From assembly GCF_003967515.1 (NCBI RefSeq), contig NZ_BIFQ01000001.1, positions 5,704,001 to 5,768,000 of the forward strand: 64,000 nucleotides of DNA, written 5' to 3'. Position numbers and translations under genes: made by a program. This DNA comes from Dictyobacter aurantiacus. GTDB lineage: Bacteria; Chloroflexota; Ktedonobacteria; Ktedonobacterales; Ktedonobacteraceae. The notes beneath the pieces are model-generated. The model saw only the letters and a list, made by a program, of their open reading frames with translations, had not been told where the DNA came from and did no database searches. Below, piece by piece: positions 26,627 through 34,592 of the stretch; position 1 is the first letter of the stretch; every line of letters begins with the position of its first letter.

Positions 26627-26670
26627 TGGGAGGGTTCGCAAGCAGCCAGGCAACCTCATGAGGTTTCACA

Positions 26671-26988
26671 AAATTAAGAAGGGGTAAAAATCGTTTGCCA
26701 GAACACGAATATATCCCGTAGGCGGCATAGGATTGCGATCTTTTCGAGATGCTGGTTTGCTAACCCGGAAGCAATCCGGCCTTGTGCATGCCGCGTGCTC
26801 GCCGTCGTCACGTCCCTCCGAAGTGATCACGTGGAAGATCGCGACGTGCAAGCCAGCATGCCGTACGTGAACGGGGGCGGCATGCACAAGGCCGGATTGC
26901 TGCATTTCGTGTGCCCTGCGTGTCGTTCAATGCGCAATCCTATGCCGCCTACGGGGATATGTGTTCGTGTTCGCGGAACATACTCCAT
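26671..26988 (+). repeat. Long nested palindromic element, copy 1
   Basis: The outer arms lie at 26691-26737 and 26933-26980, sharing the block CCGTAGGCGGCATAGG. The inner arms lie at 26771-26793 and 26878-26900, with the blocks GCAATCCGGCCTTG and its complement. The whole is about 315 bp. It has no coding frame of note and lies just after the S9 peptidase gene. A second copy is at 54086-54400 in opposite orientation. Confidence 0.85.
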
Positions 26989-27156
26989 TATGAATCATTC
27001 TTGTTTTTGAAATATGAGGATTCCCCCAATGGTGTGCAAGGCGGTCAGGCGCGCTGGCCTCTTCTGCGTTGCCATCCCCAATCCCTTAACGCGGCACCTC
27101 GCGTTTGAGCAGGCCGATCTGCGACTGCCCTCGCTGGCACATTTCTCGCTAGCGGA

Positions 27157-27564
27157 TTATTGCGATGGGAGATAGCCCTGGGCGAGCAGGTGTTGGAGCG
27201 GCAGGAATCGCGGGGTGGGCAGGTCGTTCCAGGTGAACCAGCCGACCTCGGACATCTCGCGGGCAGAGTTGACGCGCGCCTCTCCCGACACATATGTCGC
27301 CTCCATCCAGATGGTCACATAGTGCTTGCCCTCTTGCTCGAAGATATCGTTGGTGATGGTGCGGAAGATTGGATTGGCGATCAGCACGCCCACCTCTTCC
27401 TGCGCTTCGCGGATGGCGCACTCCTGCGGCGACTCCCCGTACTCCAGGTGACCACCGGGCATCGACCACGTCCCATCTCCATGCGAATTGCGGCGCTTCA
27501 TGAGCAGAACGCGGTCACCGTTTTGGATGATCACCCCTACGCCGACAGCGGGTCGGTTTAACAT
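27157..27564 (-). CDS. Nudix hydrolase (MutT-like)
   Basis: The start at 27564 (MLNRPAVGVGVIIQ) has GGAGGGAAA upstream, giving 135 residues; a longer frame exists. The Nudix box is GGHLEYGESPQECAIREAQEEVGV in blocks: GGHLEYGES, CAIREAQEEVGV. The start VLLMKRRNSHGDGTWSMPGG matches MutT-like NTP pyrophosphatases. EVGWFTWNDLPTPRFLPLQHLL is the usual C-terminal helix, in parts. It probably hydrolyses oxidised or non-canonical nucleotides, or other nucleoside diphosphate derivatives. Confidence 0.93.
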   Translation of the reverse strand: MLNRPAVGVGVIIQNGDRVLLMKRRNSHGDGTWSMPGGHLEYGESPQECAIREAQEEVGVLIANPIFRTITNDIFEQEGKHYVTIWMEATYVSGEARVNSAREMSEVGWFTWNDLPTPRFLPLQHLLAQGYLPSQ

Positions 27565-28020
27565 AACTTTTTCCCTCCAATGCTCCTGTTTTTTTACCAT
27601 AAGTATTATAAGGGGAGTGATGTCCTCTTGCCAGTAGCAGCCGGGGCGAAGTGCGCAATTTTTTCCATGGCTGGAGTATTTTTGGTGTTTTGGAAGAAAC
27701 AATTTTTCCAGGGTAACACAATGGAACCTTTTTTAGGCATTGCCGTGAGAGCGCATATGTGGATAAGGCCATATATAAGGGCATAGCAGATAAAAAAGCA
27801 TTTTGTGAAGTATTTCACATACATGCGCCTGTAGGTAATGTTATCATTAACCAGTAGGCACTATATTCTTTTGTTTGCATCAGGAGACGCAGTGGAAAGG
27901 AGAATGTTTCTCGCCGTGATCCTTTAATCCACGCAGACGTTTTTGGATGCCCATATCTCCTCTGTGTCTATTGAAAACCTCTCTTTTAAAACTTATGTAC
28001 AAACTCAGGAGAAAAACACT
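27565..28020. other. AT-rich region, no gene found
   Basis: This holds the divergent upstream sequences of the Nudix gene and of the secreted-repeat gene. Short frames here lack ribosome sites and family features. Nothing else was seen. Confidence 0.45.
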
Positions 28021-28554
28021 ATGCGTTTGAAAACCCTCTTTGTTAGCCTGGGTCTCGCTCTGATGCTGGTTGGAATGCTGGCGGTCTGCGAGTCCACTCC
28101 CTCGATGGCCAGCACCTATACAGCGGTCTCGGCGTCCCATGTATTGACGAATGGCAATGTAGCACGAAAATCCTCGTCTTCAGTTGTGGTCTCGGTGGGC
28201 GAGGTTCCATCCCACCAGGCTGTAGGGAGCACAATTACCGTGCTGACCACGATCAAGGGCATGACGTTGTATCTCCATGAGTGGCAGGGGGCAAGCGGCT
28301 TTAGTTGTGATGGCACCTGCGCCAAAACCTGGCATCCTCTGCTCTATAAAGGCACAGGCACTCCGACCTCTACTACGCCACTTCCCGGCAAACTGAGTGT
28401 AGGTACCGACTACCTCGGGCGCCAGATGGTTTTCTACCAGGGCTATCCTCTCTACACCTATGCTGGTGATAAGAAACCTGGTGAGGACAATGCTCCGCTG
28501 GCTGATAATTCGCCCTGGCAGCTCGCCATCCCCAGCATCCCCACCGGTCTGTAG
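28021..28554 (+). CDS. Secreted-repeat (COG4315 / Lipoprotein_15) protein
   Basis: The start at 28021 follows an AGGAGAAA site, giving 177 residues. The N-terminus is a signal peptide (MRLKTLFVSLGLALMLVGML), ending near residue 30. The mature part has the secreted-repeat signature: KGMTLYLHEWQGASGFSC, then CDGTCAKTWHPLL, then LGRQMVFYQGYPLYTYAGD. The paired cysteines probably form a disulphide. Proteins of this group are exported, widespread and of unknown function. A hairpin terminator follows at 28584-28622. Confidence 0.9.
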   Translation: MRLKTLFVSLGLALMLVGMLAVCESTPSMASTYTAVSASHVLTNGNVARKSSSSVVVSVGEVPSHQAVGSTITVLTTIKGMTLYLHEWQGASGFSCDGTCAKTWHPLLYKGTGTPTSTTPLPGKLSVGTDYLGRQMVFYQGYPLYTYAGDKKPGEDNAPLADNSPWQLAIPSIPTGL

Positions 28555-28583
28555 AAAATAGTTCTTCGCATCAAGCGGGAGCA

Positions 28584-28622
28584 CAGTTTCCCCCTGGCGT
28601 AATATCACGCCAGGGGAAACTG
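28584..28622 (+). terminator. Hairpin terminator
   Basis: Arms CAGTTTCCCCCTGGCGT and ACGCCAGGGGAAACTG around a 6-base loop, 29 bases after the secreted-repeat stop. Confidence 0.75.
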
Positions 28623-28776
28623 GGCCGTAGGCTCTCCAGGTAGTGACTTTGATCAGCTGGCTCCCCCAGGCGAGGCGCTTCCCAATAAGGTAAAGATTGG
28701 CATATGCAACATTCCTCATGAAATTGAGATATGTGTATTTTTATTCTTGAATTGCTTTTTATATGGAGAATGTATA

Positions 28777-29481
28777 ATGATCATTCGGCATGATCGCTCT
28801 GACCGGGAGAGCCTGGTCGATGCCGCGCAGTGGCCGGGGATCACCAGCTTTTTTCGTGGCCACAGTGCCGCCTCGCTGATCGCCCCCACATGGCTGCTGA
28901 CGGCGGCCCATGTGGCTGTCTCTATCCCGACCGATCACCCTTTGAGTGTTGAACTGGGTGGGGCGCGCTATCGGCTGGGCAGGGTTGTGATACACCCCGA
29001 CTTCCGGCACGAATGGACGACCGAGTCGGAGTTGGCGGGGGGGACCGTTGATCTGGCGCTGGTCGGATTGGCGGCGCCTGTAGAGGGGATTGACCCCTTC
29101 GCGCTCTACGAGCATGATGATGAACTTGGACAAGAGGTGCTGATGCTGGGGTCGGGCGAATGTGGCAATGGCAGGCGTGGAGCAATGGGCTCAGACCGGC
29201 ATCTCCGCCGCGCTACCAATCGAGTCGATGAGGTCGATGAATACTGTCTGAAAATGGGCTTCGAGGCTCCGCCGCTGGGAACGGAGCTGGAGGGAGTGTG
29301 TGGGCGCGGCGACAGTGGCGGTCCCGCCTTCATCCGGCGCGACTCTCGTCTATACCTGGCCGGTGTCAGTTCCTGGCAGCGACTGGATGGCCGCCCGCTT
29401 GGGACGTATAGCTGCGTCGAGCATTTTGCCCGCGTATCCCGTTATATCAACTGGATAACCACGATGATCAATGGCGGATGA
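28777..29481 (+). CDS. Trypsin-like serine protease without signal peptide
   Basis: The start at 28777 (MIIRHDRSDRESLV) gives 234 residues. Chymotrypsin-fold signatures are present in order: LLTAAHVAV (catalytic His near residue 46), VDLALVGL (catalytic Asp), and GVCGRGDSGGPAF (catalytic Ser). LAGVSSWQ follows as the substrate-pocket strand. The C-terminal helix YINWITTMI is also typical. A notable absence is an export signal or a prodomain, so either it stays in the cytoplasm or a start further upstream was missed. The P1 specificity was not assigned. Confidence 0.9.
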   Translation: MIIRHDRSDRESLVDAAQWPGITSFFRGHSAASLIAPTWLLTAAHVAVSIPTDHPLSVELGGARYRLGRVVIHPDFRHEWTTESELAGGTVDLALVGLAAPVEGIDPFALYEHDDELGQEVLMLGSGECGNGRRGAMGSDRHLRRATNRVDEVDEYCLKMGFEAPPLGTELEGVCGRGDSGGPAFIRRDSRLYLAGVSSWQRLDGRPLGTYSCVEHFARVSRYINWITTMINGG

Positions 29482-29622
29482 GTAGCCGGAGTCAGGTCAT
29501 GGAGCAGATCATGCGGCACCTACGTTGAACATATCGGGTCTTGATCGTCATTCTTCGCATGTGTATGTTTGAAGGGGCATAACTGTCGTTACGCCCCTTC
29601 CCGCGCCAGGGGATGGTGTGTT

Positions 29623-30876
29623 TTACCAGGCCACGGGTAAATTGGAGGGTCCAAACGTCAGGGTTTCATCCGCGCGCCAGGGGACTCTCTCGGGAGGCAC
29701 CGCCAGGCGGATCGTCGGCAGCCGCGTGAGCAGGGTTTCCCACAGCACCTGCAGCTCCATGCGGGCGATCTGTTGTCCCAGGCAGGCATGGATGCCGCGT
29801 CCGAAGCTCAGGATAGGTTTGATCTCGCGATCAAAGCGAATCTCATCGGGATCGGCAAAGACGGCCGGATCATAGTTAGCGGCGACCGCCGACAGGAAGA
29901 CCACCTCCCCGGCGGGAACGGTCGTCTCGCCAAACTGGACGGGCTCGCGCGTGATGCGCGGTCTGCCATGTCCGATCGGGGTGACGCGCAGCAGTTCTTC
30001 GATCGCGCTTCCCCACTGCTCGGGCTCCCTGATCTGTGTGCGTAAGCGTGCGAGCAGTTCGGGATCTTGCAGCACGATGAAGGCCGAATTGGTGAAGGTG
30101 GTGCTCACCGTCTCAAAGCCAGCGATGATCATCCCCATGGCAAAGGAATACATCTCGGACTCCTTCATCACGTGATCCCCCTGCTGTTGCGCGCGCACGA
30201 GCAGGCCCAGCACGTTATCTGCAGGCTCCTCTTGTGCCTGTGTGATGATCGGCGTCAGATACTGCCTCAGCTTCATGGCCTGCGCATAGCGCTCCTGAGG
30301 ACTGGCCACCGTTGACAGGGCGATGCGCGCCGACTCGCGCAGGAATCTTTCCTCCCGCTGCGGGATGCCCAGCATCTCGCAGAGGACCGTCATCGGGGTC
30401 TGGATGGCATAGTCCTCGAACAGGTCGGCGGGCGGCCCCGAACGCTCCATGGCATCCACCAGCGCGTGCGTCACCTCGACAACGCGCGGACGCAGCTTAT
30501 TGGCGGCCTGCACCGTAAAGGCCTGCGTAACCACGCGCCGCAGCTTATTGTGCCGGGCATCGGAGACCGAAAAGAGTGAATCGTTGCTGGCGCTTGTCCC
30601 CGTAACGTCGCCTGCTTCCATGCGCGGAACATCGCCATCCGAACGCAGGATTGGAGCGCATTTGGGATCGCCGAAGGCTTTGGCGATATCCTGGTAACGT
30701 GTAGGCAGAAATGCATCGCCGCCATAGGGCATATGCACCCTGGCCACCGGGCACTCATTGCGCAGGCGCTCATACTCCGCAGGGATGCTCAGACTATGGG
30801 GAGCAAACGGAAATGGGTAGTTCGGGATATCTTGCTGTTCAGTTTCAACGTTTGGTGTGATAGGTTCTTGACTCAT
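29623..30876 (-). CDS. Cytochrome P450 (ferredoxin-linked)
   Basis: The start at 30876 (MSQEPITPNVETEQQD) has GGAAAGGAT upstream, giving 417 residues. The haem loop is LSFGRGIHACLGQQIARME, the I-helix motif is GMIIAGFETVSTTFT and the ExxR is in IEELLRVTPIG. Overall it is like actinobacterial CYP105/107-type soluble enzymes. The ferredoxin gene lies 101 bp upstream on the same strand, so the pair is probably an operon supplying electrons to this P450. The substrate is unknown. No reductase is adjacent. Confidence 0.95.
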   Translation of the reverse strand: MSQEPITPNVETEQQDIPNYPFPFAPHSLSIPAEYERLRNECPVARVHMPYGGDAFLPTRYQDIAKAFGDPKCAPILRSDGDVPRMEAGDVTGTSASNDSLFSVSDARHNKLRRVVTQAFTVQAANKLRPRVVEVTHALVDAMERSGPPADLFEDYAIQTPMTVLCEMLGIPQREERFLRESARIALSTVASPQERYAQAMKLRQYLTPIITQAQEEPADNVLGLLVRAQQQGDHVMKESEMYSFAMGMIIAGFETVSTTFTNSAFIVLQDPELLARLRTQIREPEQWGSAIEELLRVTPIGHGRPRITREPVQFGETTVPAGEVVFLSAVAANYDPAVFADPDEIRFDREIKPILSFGRGIHACLGQQIARMELQVLWETLLTRLPTIRLAVPPERVPWRADETLTFGPSNLPVAW

Positions 30877-30977
30877 ATATCCTTTCCAATCCATCGGGTC
30901 ACCAGCACATGGCTGGATGGCTGTCGGTCGCCCTTTACCACTCTGATTCAATTGATATCAAAAGCCCGCGAGAACTT

Positions 30978-31226
30978 TTACTCCTCTACCTCCCGATCAT
31001 CGGCGGTCACTGTCAGTTCCGAGGTATTCTCCTCATCCTCAATGACAAAGACCTCGGCCGGGCACGCTTCGGCCGCGTACCTGACCTTCTGCAACAATTC
31101 CAGGGGTGGATGTTCCTGCAGGATCTCAACCGTGCCATCACTCTCGCTCTGGGTAAAGACCTGGCCGCAGGCCAGTACGCAAGATCCACTGGCGATGCAC
31201 TTTTGGGTCAGGGCAATGACGCGCAT
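30978..31226 (-). CDS. Small ferredoxin for P450
   Basis: The start at 31226 (MRVIALTQKCIASGSC) follows AAGGACTGAGAAG, giving 82 residues. The cluster region is C-x5-C-x3-C (CIASGSCVLAC), then a fourth cysteine in EACPAEVF. The typical P450 [3Fe-4S] ferredoxin has CxxxGxC followed by a non-cysteine and Pro, so the extra Cys (position about 18) is unusual. The acidic C-terminus (DDREVEE) is normal for such electron carriers. It is located directly upstream of the P450 gene. Confidence 0.85.
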   Translation of the reverse strand: MRVIALTQKCIASGSCVLACGQVFTQSESDGTVEILQEHPPLELLQKVRYAAEACPAEVFVIEDEENTSELTVTADDREVEE

Positions 31227-31451
31227 CTTCTCAGTCCTTCCTTTCACCGTGTCATGTACCTGTACGGGTACATTCTTCATTGCTTTACTTAACTTATTAG
31301 AAGGGATCGACGGGTTCGATAGCTCTTCGTAGATGTAACATTCACCTCTATAGATTATATGCTACAGCAACGTTGTTTTGCTCGCGCATGCCGTTCCAAC
31401 GGGTCGACGCATGGGGTGGATATCTTTTCTTTTTTTGCACGTTATACTGTG

Positions 31452-31481
31452 CTCAATTAAATTGTGCACAATTTAATTGAG
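31452..31481. promoter_or_regulatory. Perfect 30-bp palindrome resembling an OhrR-type box
   Basis: The palindrome is CTCAATTAAATTGTG followed by its exact complement, centred on GTGCAC. A TATACT at 31443-31448 lies just upstream. It resembles the CAATTxAATTG sites bound by OhrR-type MarR regulators. No complete gene follows. Confidence 0.5.
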
Positions 31482-31490
31482 GGCCACCTA

Positions 31491-31593
31491 TGCCGCCAAA
31501 AAGAGAAACAGGTCGGGTGGGTGTGGCGCGCTGATGCTGGTGTGGGCACATGGGATGGAACGGTGAAAATTTGGAGCGCAAGAAGCGGATAGG
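31491..31593 (+). pseudogene. Relic of a WD40-type gene
   Basis: A short frame begins MPPKRETGRVGVAR and stops. A second frame, 30 bases further on, reads WDGTVKIWSARSG and then TAG, which is a typical end of a WD40 repeat. Together they look like the start and end of a WD40 gene after a large deletion. This is inference from two short motifs. Confidence 0.4.
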
Positions 31594-31717
31594 TATCTGA
31601 TGGCTGATGCATTATGCTTGCTGCATGAAATACGGCGCTTCCGCGCTGATCGGGTGATGAAGAGTGAGGATAGGGGGTGGATGTGCCGTGAGCAGATATA
31701 TGAATGGGAGCATGAAG

Positions 31718-32362
31718 ATGCATAGGGTGATTGAACCGCATATCCTCTATTTTGGTACGCCGGTGGTCTTGATCAGTACGCGCAACGTGGATGGCTCACC
31801 GAACCTGGCTCCGATGTCGTCGGCCTGGTGGCTAAACCAATCGTGTATGCTGGGGATGAGTGGCAGATCGATGACGGTGGAGAATCTGCTGCGCGAGCGG
31901 CAGGGCGTCCTCAACCTGCCTTCGGCGGACCTGGTGGCGGCCGTCGATCGACTGGCTTTGACCACGGGGCGCGATCCGGTGCCGGAGAGCAAGCAGCACA
32001 TCGGTTATCGCTATGAGCCTGATAAATTTGGCGTGGCTGGACTGACGCCGCAGCCGGCGGACCTGGTGAACGCGCCGCTGGTGGCCGAGTGCCCGGTGCA
32101 GTTGGAGGCGCTGGTTGAGCGGGCGTACGGCTTTGACGAGCAGAACGGGAGTATCCAGGCGATTGAGATGCGCATCGTGCGCGTTCATATCGACGAGCAG
32201 CTACTGATCCCCGGCACCGATCACTACATCGATCCCGAGAAATGGAATCCCTTGATTATGAGCTTCTGCGAATTTTTCGGGCTGAGCGGAAAGCTGCATC
32301 CCTCGCGGCTCGAATCCGCGTTCTATGGCGCCAGCACGGCGCGTGAGCTGGCCGGTAAATAG
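31718..32362 (+). CDS. Flavin reductase family protein
   Basis: The start at 31718 follows GGGAG with 7-base spacing; ATG at 31712 is an alternative. The product has about 214 residues. The flavin-reductase split barrel shows as FGTPVVLISTRNVDGSPN, then PMSSAWWLNQSCMLGMSG, then ENLLRERQGVLNLPSADL. It ends with PLIMSFCEFFGLSGKLHPS. It should bind FMN and may reduce flavin or serve as a flavin-dependent oxidoreductase. It is a single gene with its own terminator. Confidence 0.9.
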   Translation: MHRVIEPHILYFGTPVVLISTRNVDGSPNLAPMSSAWWLNQSCMLGMSGRSMTVENLLRERQGVLNLPSADLVAAVDRLALTTGRDPVPESKQHIGYRYEPDKFGVAGLTPQPADLVNAPLVAECPVQLEALVERAYGFDEQNGSIQAIEMRIVRVHIDEQLLIPGTDHYIDPEKWNPLIMSFCEFFGLSGKLHPSRLESAFYGASTARELAGK

Positions 32363-32368
32363 TGTCCG

Positions 32369-32410
32369 CCCGCCTGCATCCATTCATACACCTGGATGCA
32401 GACAGGCGGG
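32369..32410. terminator. Bidirectional hairpin
   Basis: Arms CCGCCTGCATCCA and complement (one bulge) lie between the flavin reductase stop and the convergent TPR-like gene. Confidence 0.75.
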
Positions 32411-32414
32411 GATA

Positions 32415-34592
32415 TTATTCGGTTGGATTCGTGTTTTGTCCAGCGGTCATAACGGCGGCCAGCACGGCGTCGAAGGGGGCTTCCAGCGGCGTGTCGCGTG
32501 TGGGTAGTTGCTGCCCATCGCTGAGCACCAGGGCGCGCAGGGCATCGAGAAAGTCGGCGATGGGTCTGAGAGGCTCGTGTTTGCGCAGATCGATGGTCAT
32601 CAGCCGGTAGCGCAGGGCCAGGTTGGCCAGGCGTGTGGGACGGTTCTCATCGTAGTGGCGCAGGGCGCGCACCGCCTTCTGGGACATCTGCTCGACCAGA
32701 AAGTCGAGTGGCGAGGACTCGGGATGGAACCAGATGGGGGTCTGTGCCATCTCGGCGGTCTGGCTGATGAGCGAGACGTAGGTAGGGGCGACCAGGGCCT
32801 CGGCCTCCGCGACGCTGGCCCCGCGCGTCAGGGCGGCGAAGCCCCGGACGATGGTGGCCGGTTCGAGCGCCTGCTCGGGGATATCCGGTTGCTGCTGGCG
32901 CAACTGCTGGATGTGTTGCTCGATCTCGCGCGCGCTTTCATCCATCGAGCGCGCCCACTGCTCGCGCTCGACCGGCTCGACCTGGTCCGAGAAGCGCAGG
33001 ATCAGGGCGGTCATGCTGCCGTTGTGGTTGAGCCAGGAATAAAAGTTGTCCTGTGAGCCCCCATTTTCTGGCTCCGGCTCGACCACTGGCTGGCCCGCGA
33101 TCTCCGCCCGCAGGCAGCGAATGATCCACTGCCAGCGCTCGGGCGGCATATCTTTGAGCAGGGGGGTGAGCCAGGAAGGAGGACCCGCCTCGCTGGCGCT
33201 CAGGGCCGCCTCCACCGCGCCATCGGGCAGGCGTTCGTTCAGATTACTCAGGACCCCCAGCGCGTCCTGCCGCTCTTCCTGGGACAGCTTCAGCAGGCGC
33301 TCAAGGGCCGCGCTGAAGATCAGGTAATCGATGCCGGCGCGCATCTGTTCGTGATTGCCATACCAGCGGCCGATGCGAGACAGGGTGACGCAGGTATCGC
33401 TGAAGTGATGCCGTTCGATATGGGCGCGCAAGAGCTCCTCCATGGCCGTCAGCTCGTTGCGGTCAACCTGCTCGGCCGTCAGCGCCTCCTGTCCCTCGCT
33501 CTCAGGTGGCAGGGGTTCGCGCCCAAATGAGGCCAGGCGCTCAGCGAGGTCCTGCGACGTTGGGGGAAGCTGTCCGACGGCGCGGGCCGCGACCGCCAGC
33601 GCCGACTCTGGCTGTGTCAGAGCGTGCGTGCGGGCCAGCTCGGCCGCGTAGAGGGCGGTATCGGCGGCATCGCGGTAGCGCCCCAGCTCAAGATAGAAGC
33701 TGGCGGCTCGCGTCAGGAAGTCCAGCGCCTCCTCTTTCTGCTCGGCCGCCGCCGCGATAAAGCGTCCTTCGACCTCCAGCTGGCGCGCGAGCAGGTAGGT
33801 GCCCCCATACGACTTGAGCAGCTGGCGCCCCTCGTTGAGTGCTTCGGAGGCCCGTGGGTAATTCTTCTGCTCGACATAGACCTGAACCAGGCTCAGCGTG
33901 GCGCTGAGATAGCTGTCCGCCTGCTTGTGGCTGCTGGCCAGATTGCGGGCCTCAAGATAATGCATCTCGGCCTCATCCCACTTGCCGATCAGGGCATATT
34001 TATCGCCGAAGCCTTCTACCAGGCTGGCGTGCCGCCGTTCCGACAGCGACGCCCGGGTCTGGTTGAGCCAGTGCTCGGCCTCCTCGGTGCGTCCGGAGGC
34101 CGCAGCGGTGCGGGCCAGGTTGGAGCGCGCGCAGGTCGCGCAGGGATGGCGCCGGGGGAGCTGCGCCAGCACGTCCTGTGAGTTCTCCACGATCTCCTGA
34201 TAGTAGCCAGCGGCGTCCATCGAGACATAGCACTCGACGATATCGTGGTAGGCGCAGATGCGCTGTGGCACATCGCGCACCTGCGGGTCCGTGGCCAGGG
34301 AAAGCAGATCCACCGCCTCGGGCAGGGCGCGCTTCACCTGTTGCTGACTCAGCCAGAGCTGCAGACGCCAGTGGCGCAGGTGCAGCTCCCATTTCAGTTC
34401 CCTGGTCTCCCGGGCCGCCTCCAGCGCCTGGTTGATCGCCAGCTCGGCCCCGATATGATCGCTGTGATAGTTGCGCCAGAAATCATAGTAGCCTTCCAGG
34501 ATTGCCTGCCAGCGGCCCCCTTTCTTCTCCAGCCGCTTCTCATCACTTTCTATCCAGGCCCAGATATTGGTTGGATCGCCGCTATTGAGCAT
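32415..34592 (-). CDS. Large TPR-like helical protein coupled to HSP90-like gene
   Basis: The start at 34592 (MLNSGDPTNIWAWIESD) follows AGGAGG, which lies inside the end of the upstream HSP90-like gene; the frames overlap by 11 bases. The product has 725 residues and no signal or membrane part. It is almost all helix, with TPR-like units visible at about residues 45-400, for example DEAEMHYLEARNLASS, YPRASEALNEGRQLLKS and GRYRDAADTALYAAELART. A CATC pair lies in RRHPCATCARSNLA. The C-terminal third was not recognised. The overlap indicates translational coupling, so it is probably a partner or co-chaperone of the HSP90-like ATPase. The role is otherwise unknown. Confidence 0.85.
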   Translation of the reverse strand: MLNSGDPTNIWAWIESDEKRLEKKGGRWQAILEGYYDFWRNYHSDHIGAELAINQALEAARETRELKWELHLRHWRLQLWLSQQQVKRALPEAVDLLSLATDPQVRDVPQRICAYHDIVECYVSMDAAGYYQEIVENSQDVLAQLPRRHPCATCARSNLARTAAASGRTEEAEHWLNQTRASLSERRHASLVEGFGDKYALIGKWDEAEMHYLEARNLASSHKQADSYLSATLSLVQVYVEQKNYPRASEALNEGRQLLKSYGGTYLLARQLEVEGRFIAAAAEQKEEALDFLTRAASFYLELGRYRDAADTALYAAELARTHALTQPESALAVAARAVGQLPPTSQDLAERLASFGREPLPPESEGQEALTAEQVDRNELTAMEELLRAHIERHHFSDTCVTLSRIGRWYGNHEQMRAGIDYLIFSAALERLLKLSQEERQDALGVLSNLNERLPDGAVEAALSASEAGPPSWLTPLLKDMPPERWQWIIRCLRAEIAGQPVVEPEPENGGSQDNFYSWLNHNGSMTALILRFSDQVEPVEREQWARSMDESAREIEQHIQQLRQQQPDIPEQALEPATIVRGFAALTRGASVAEAEALVAPTYVSLISQTAEMAQTPIWFHPESSPLDFLVEQMSQKAVRALRHYDENRPTRLANLALRYRLMTIDLRKHEPLRPIADFLDALRALVLSDGQQLPTRDTPLEAPFDAVLAAVMTAGQNTNPTE

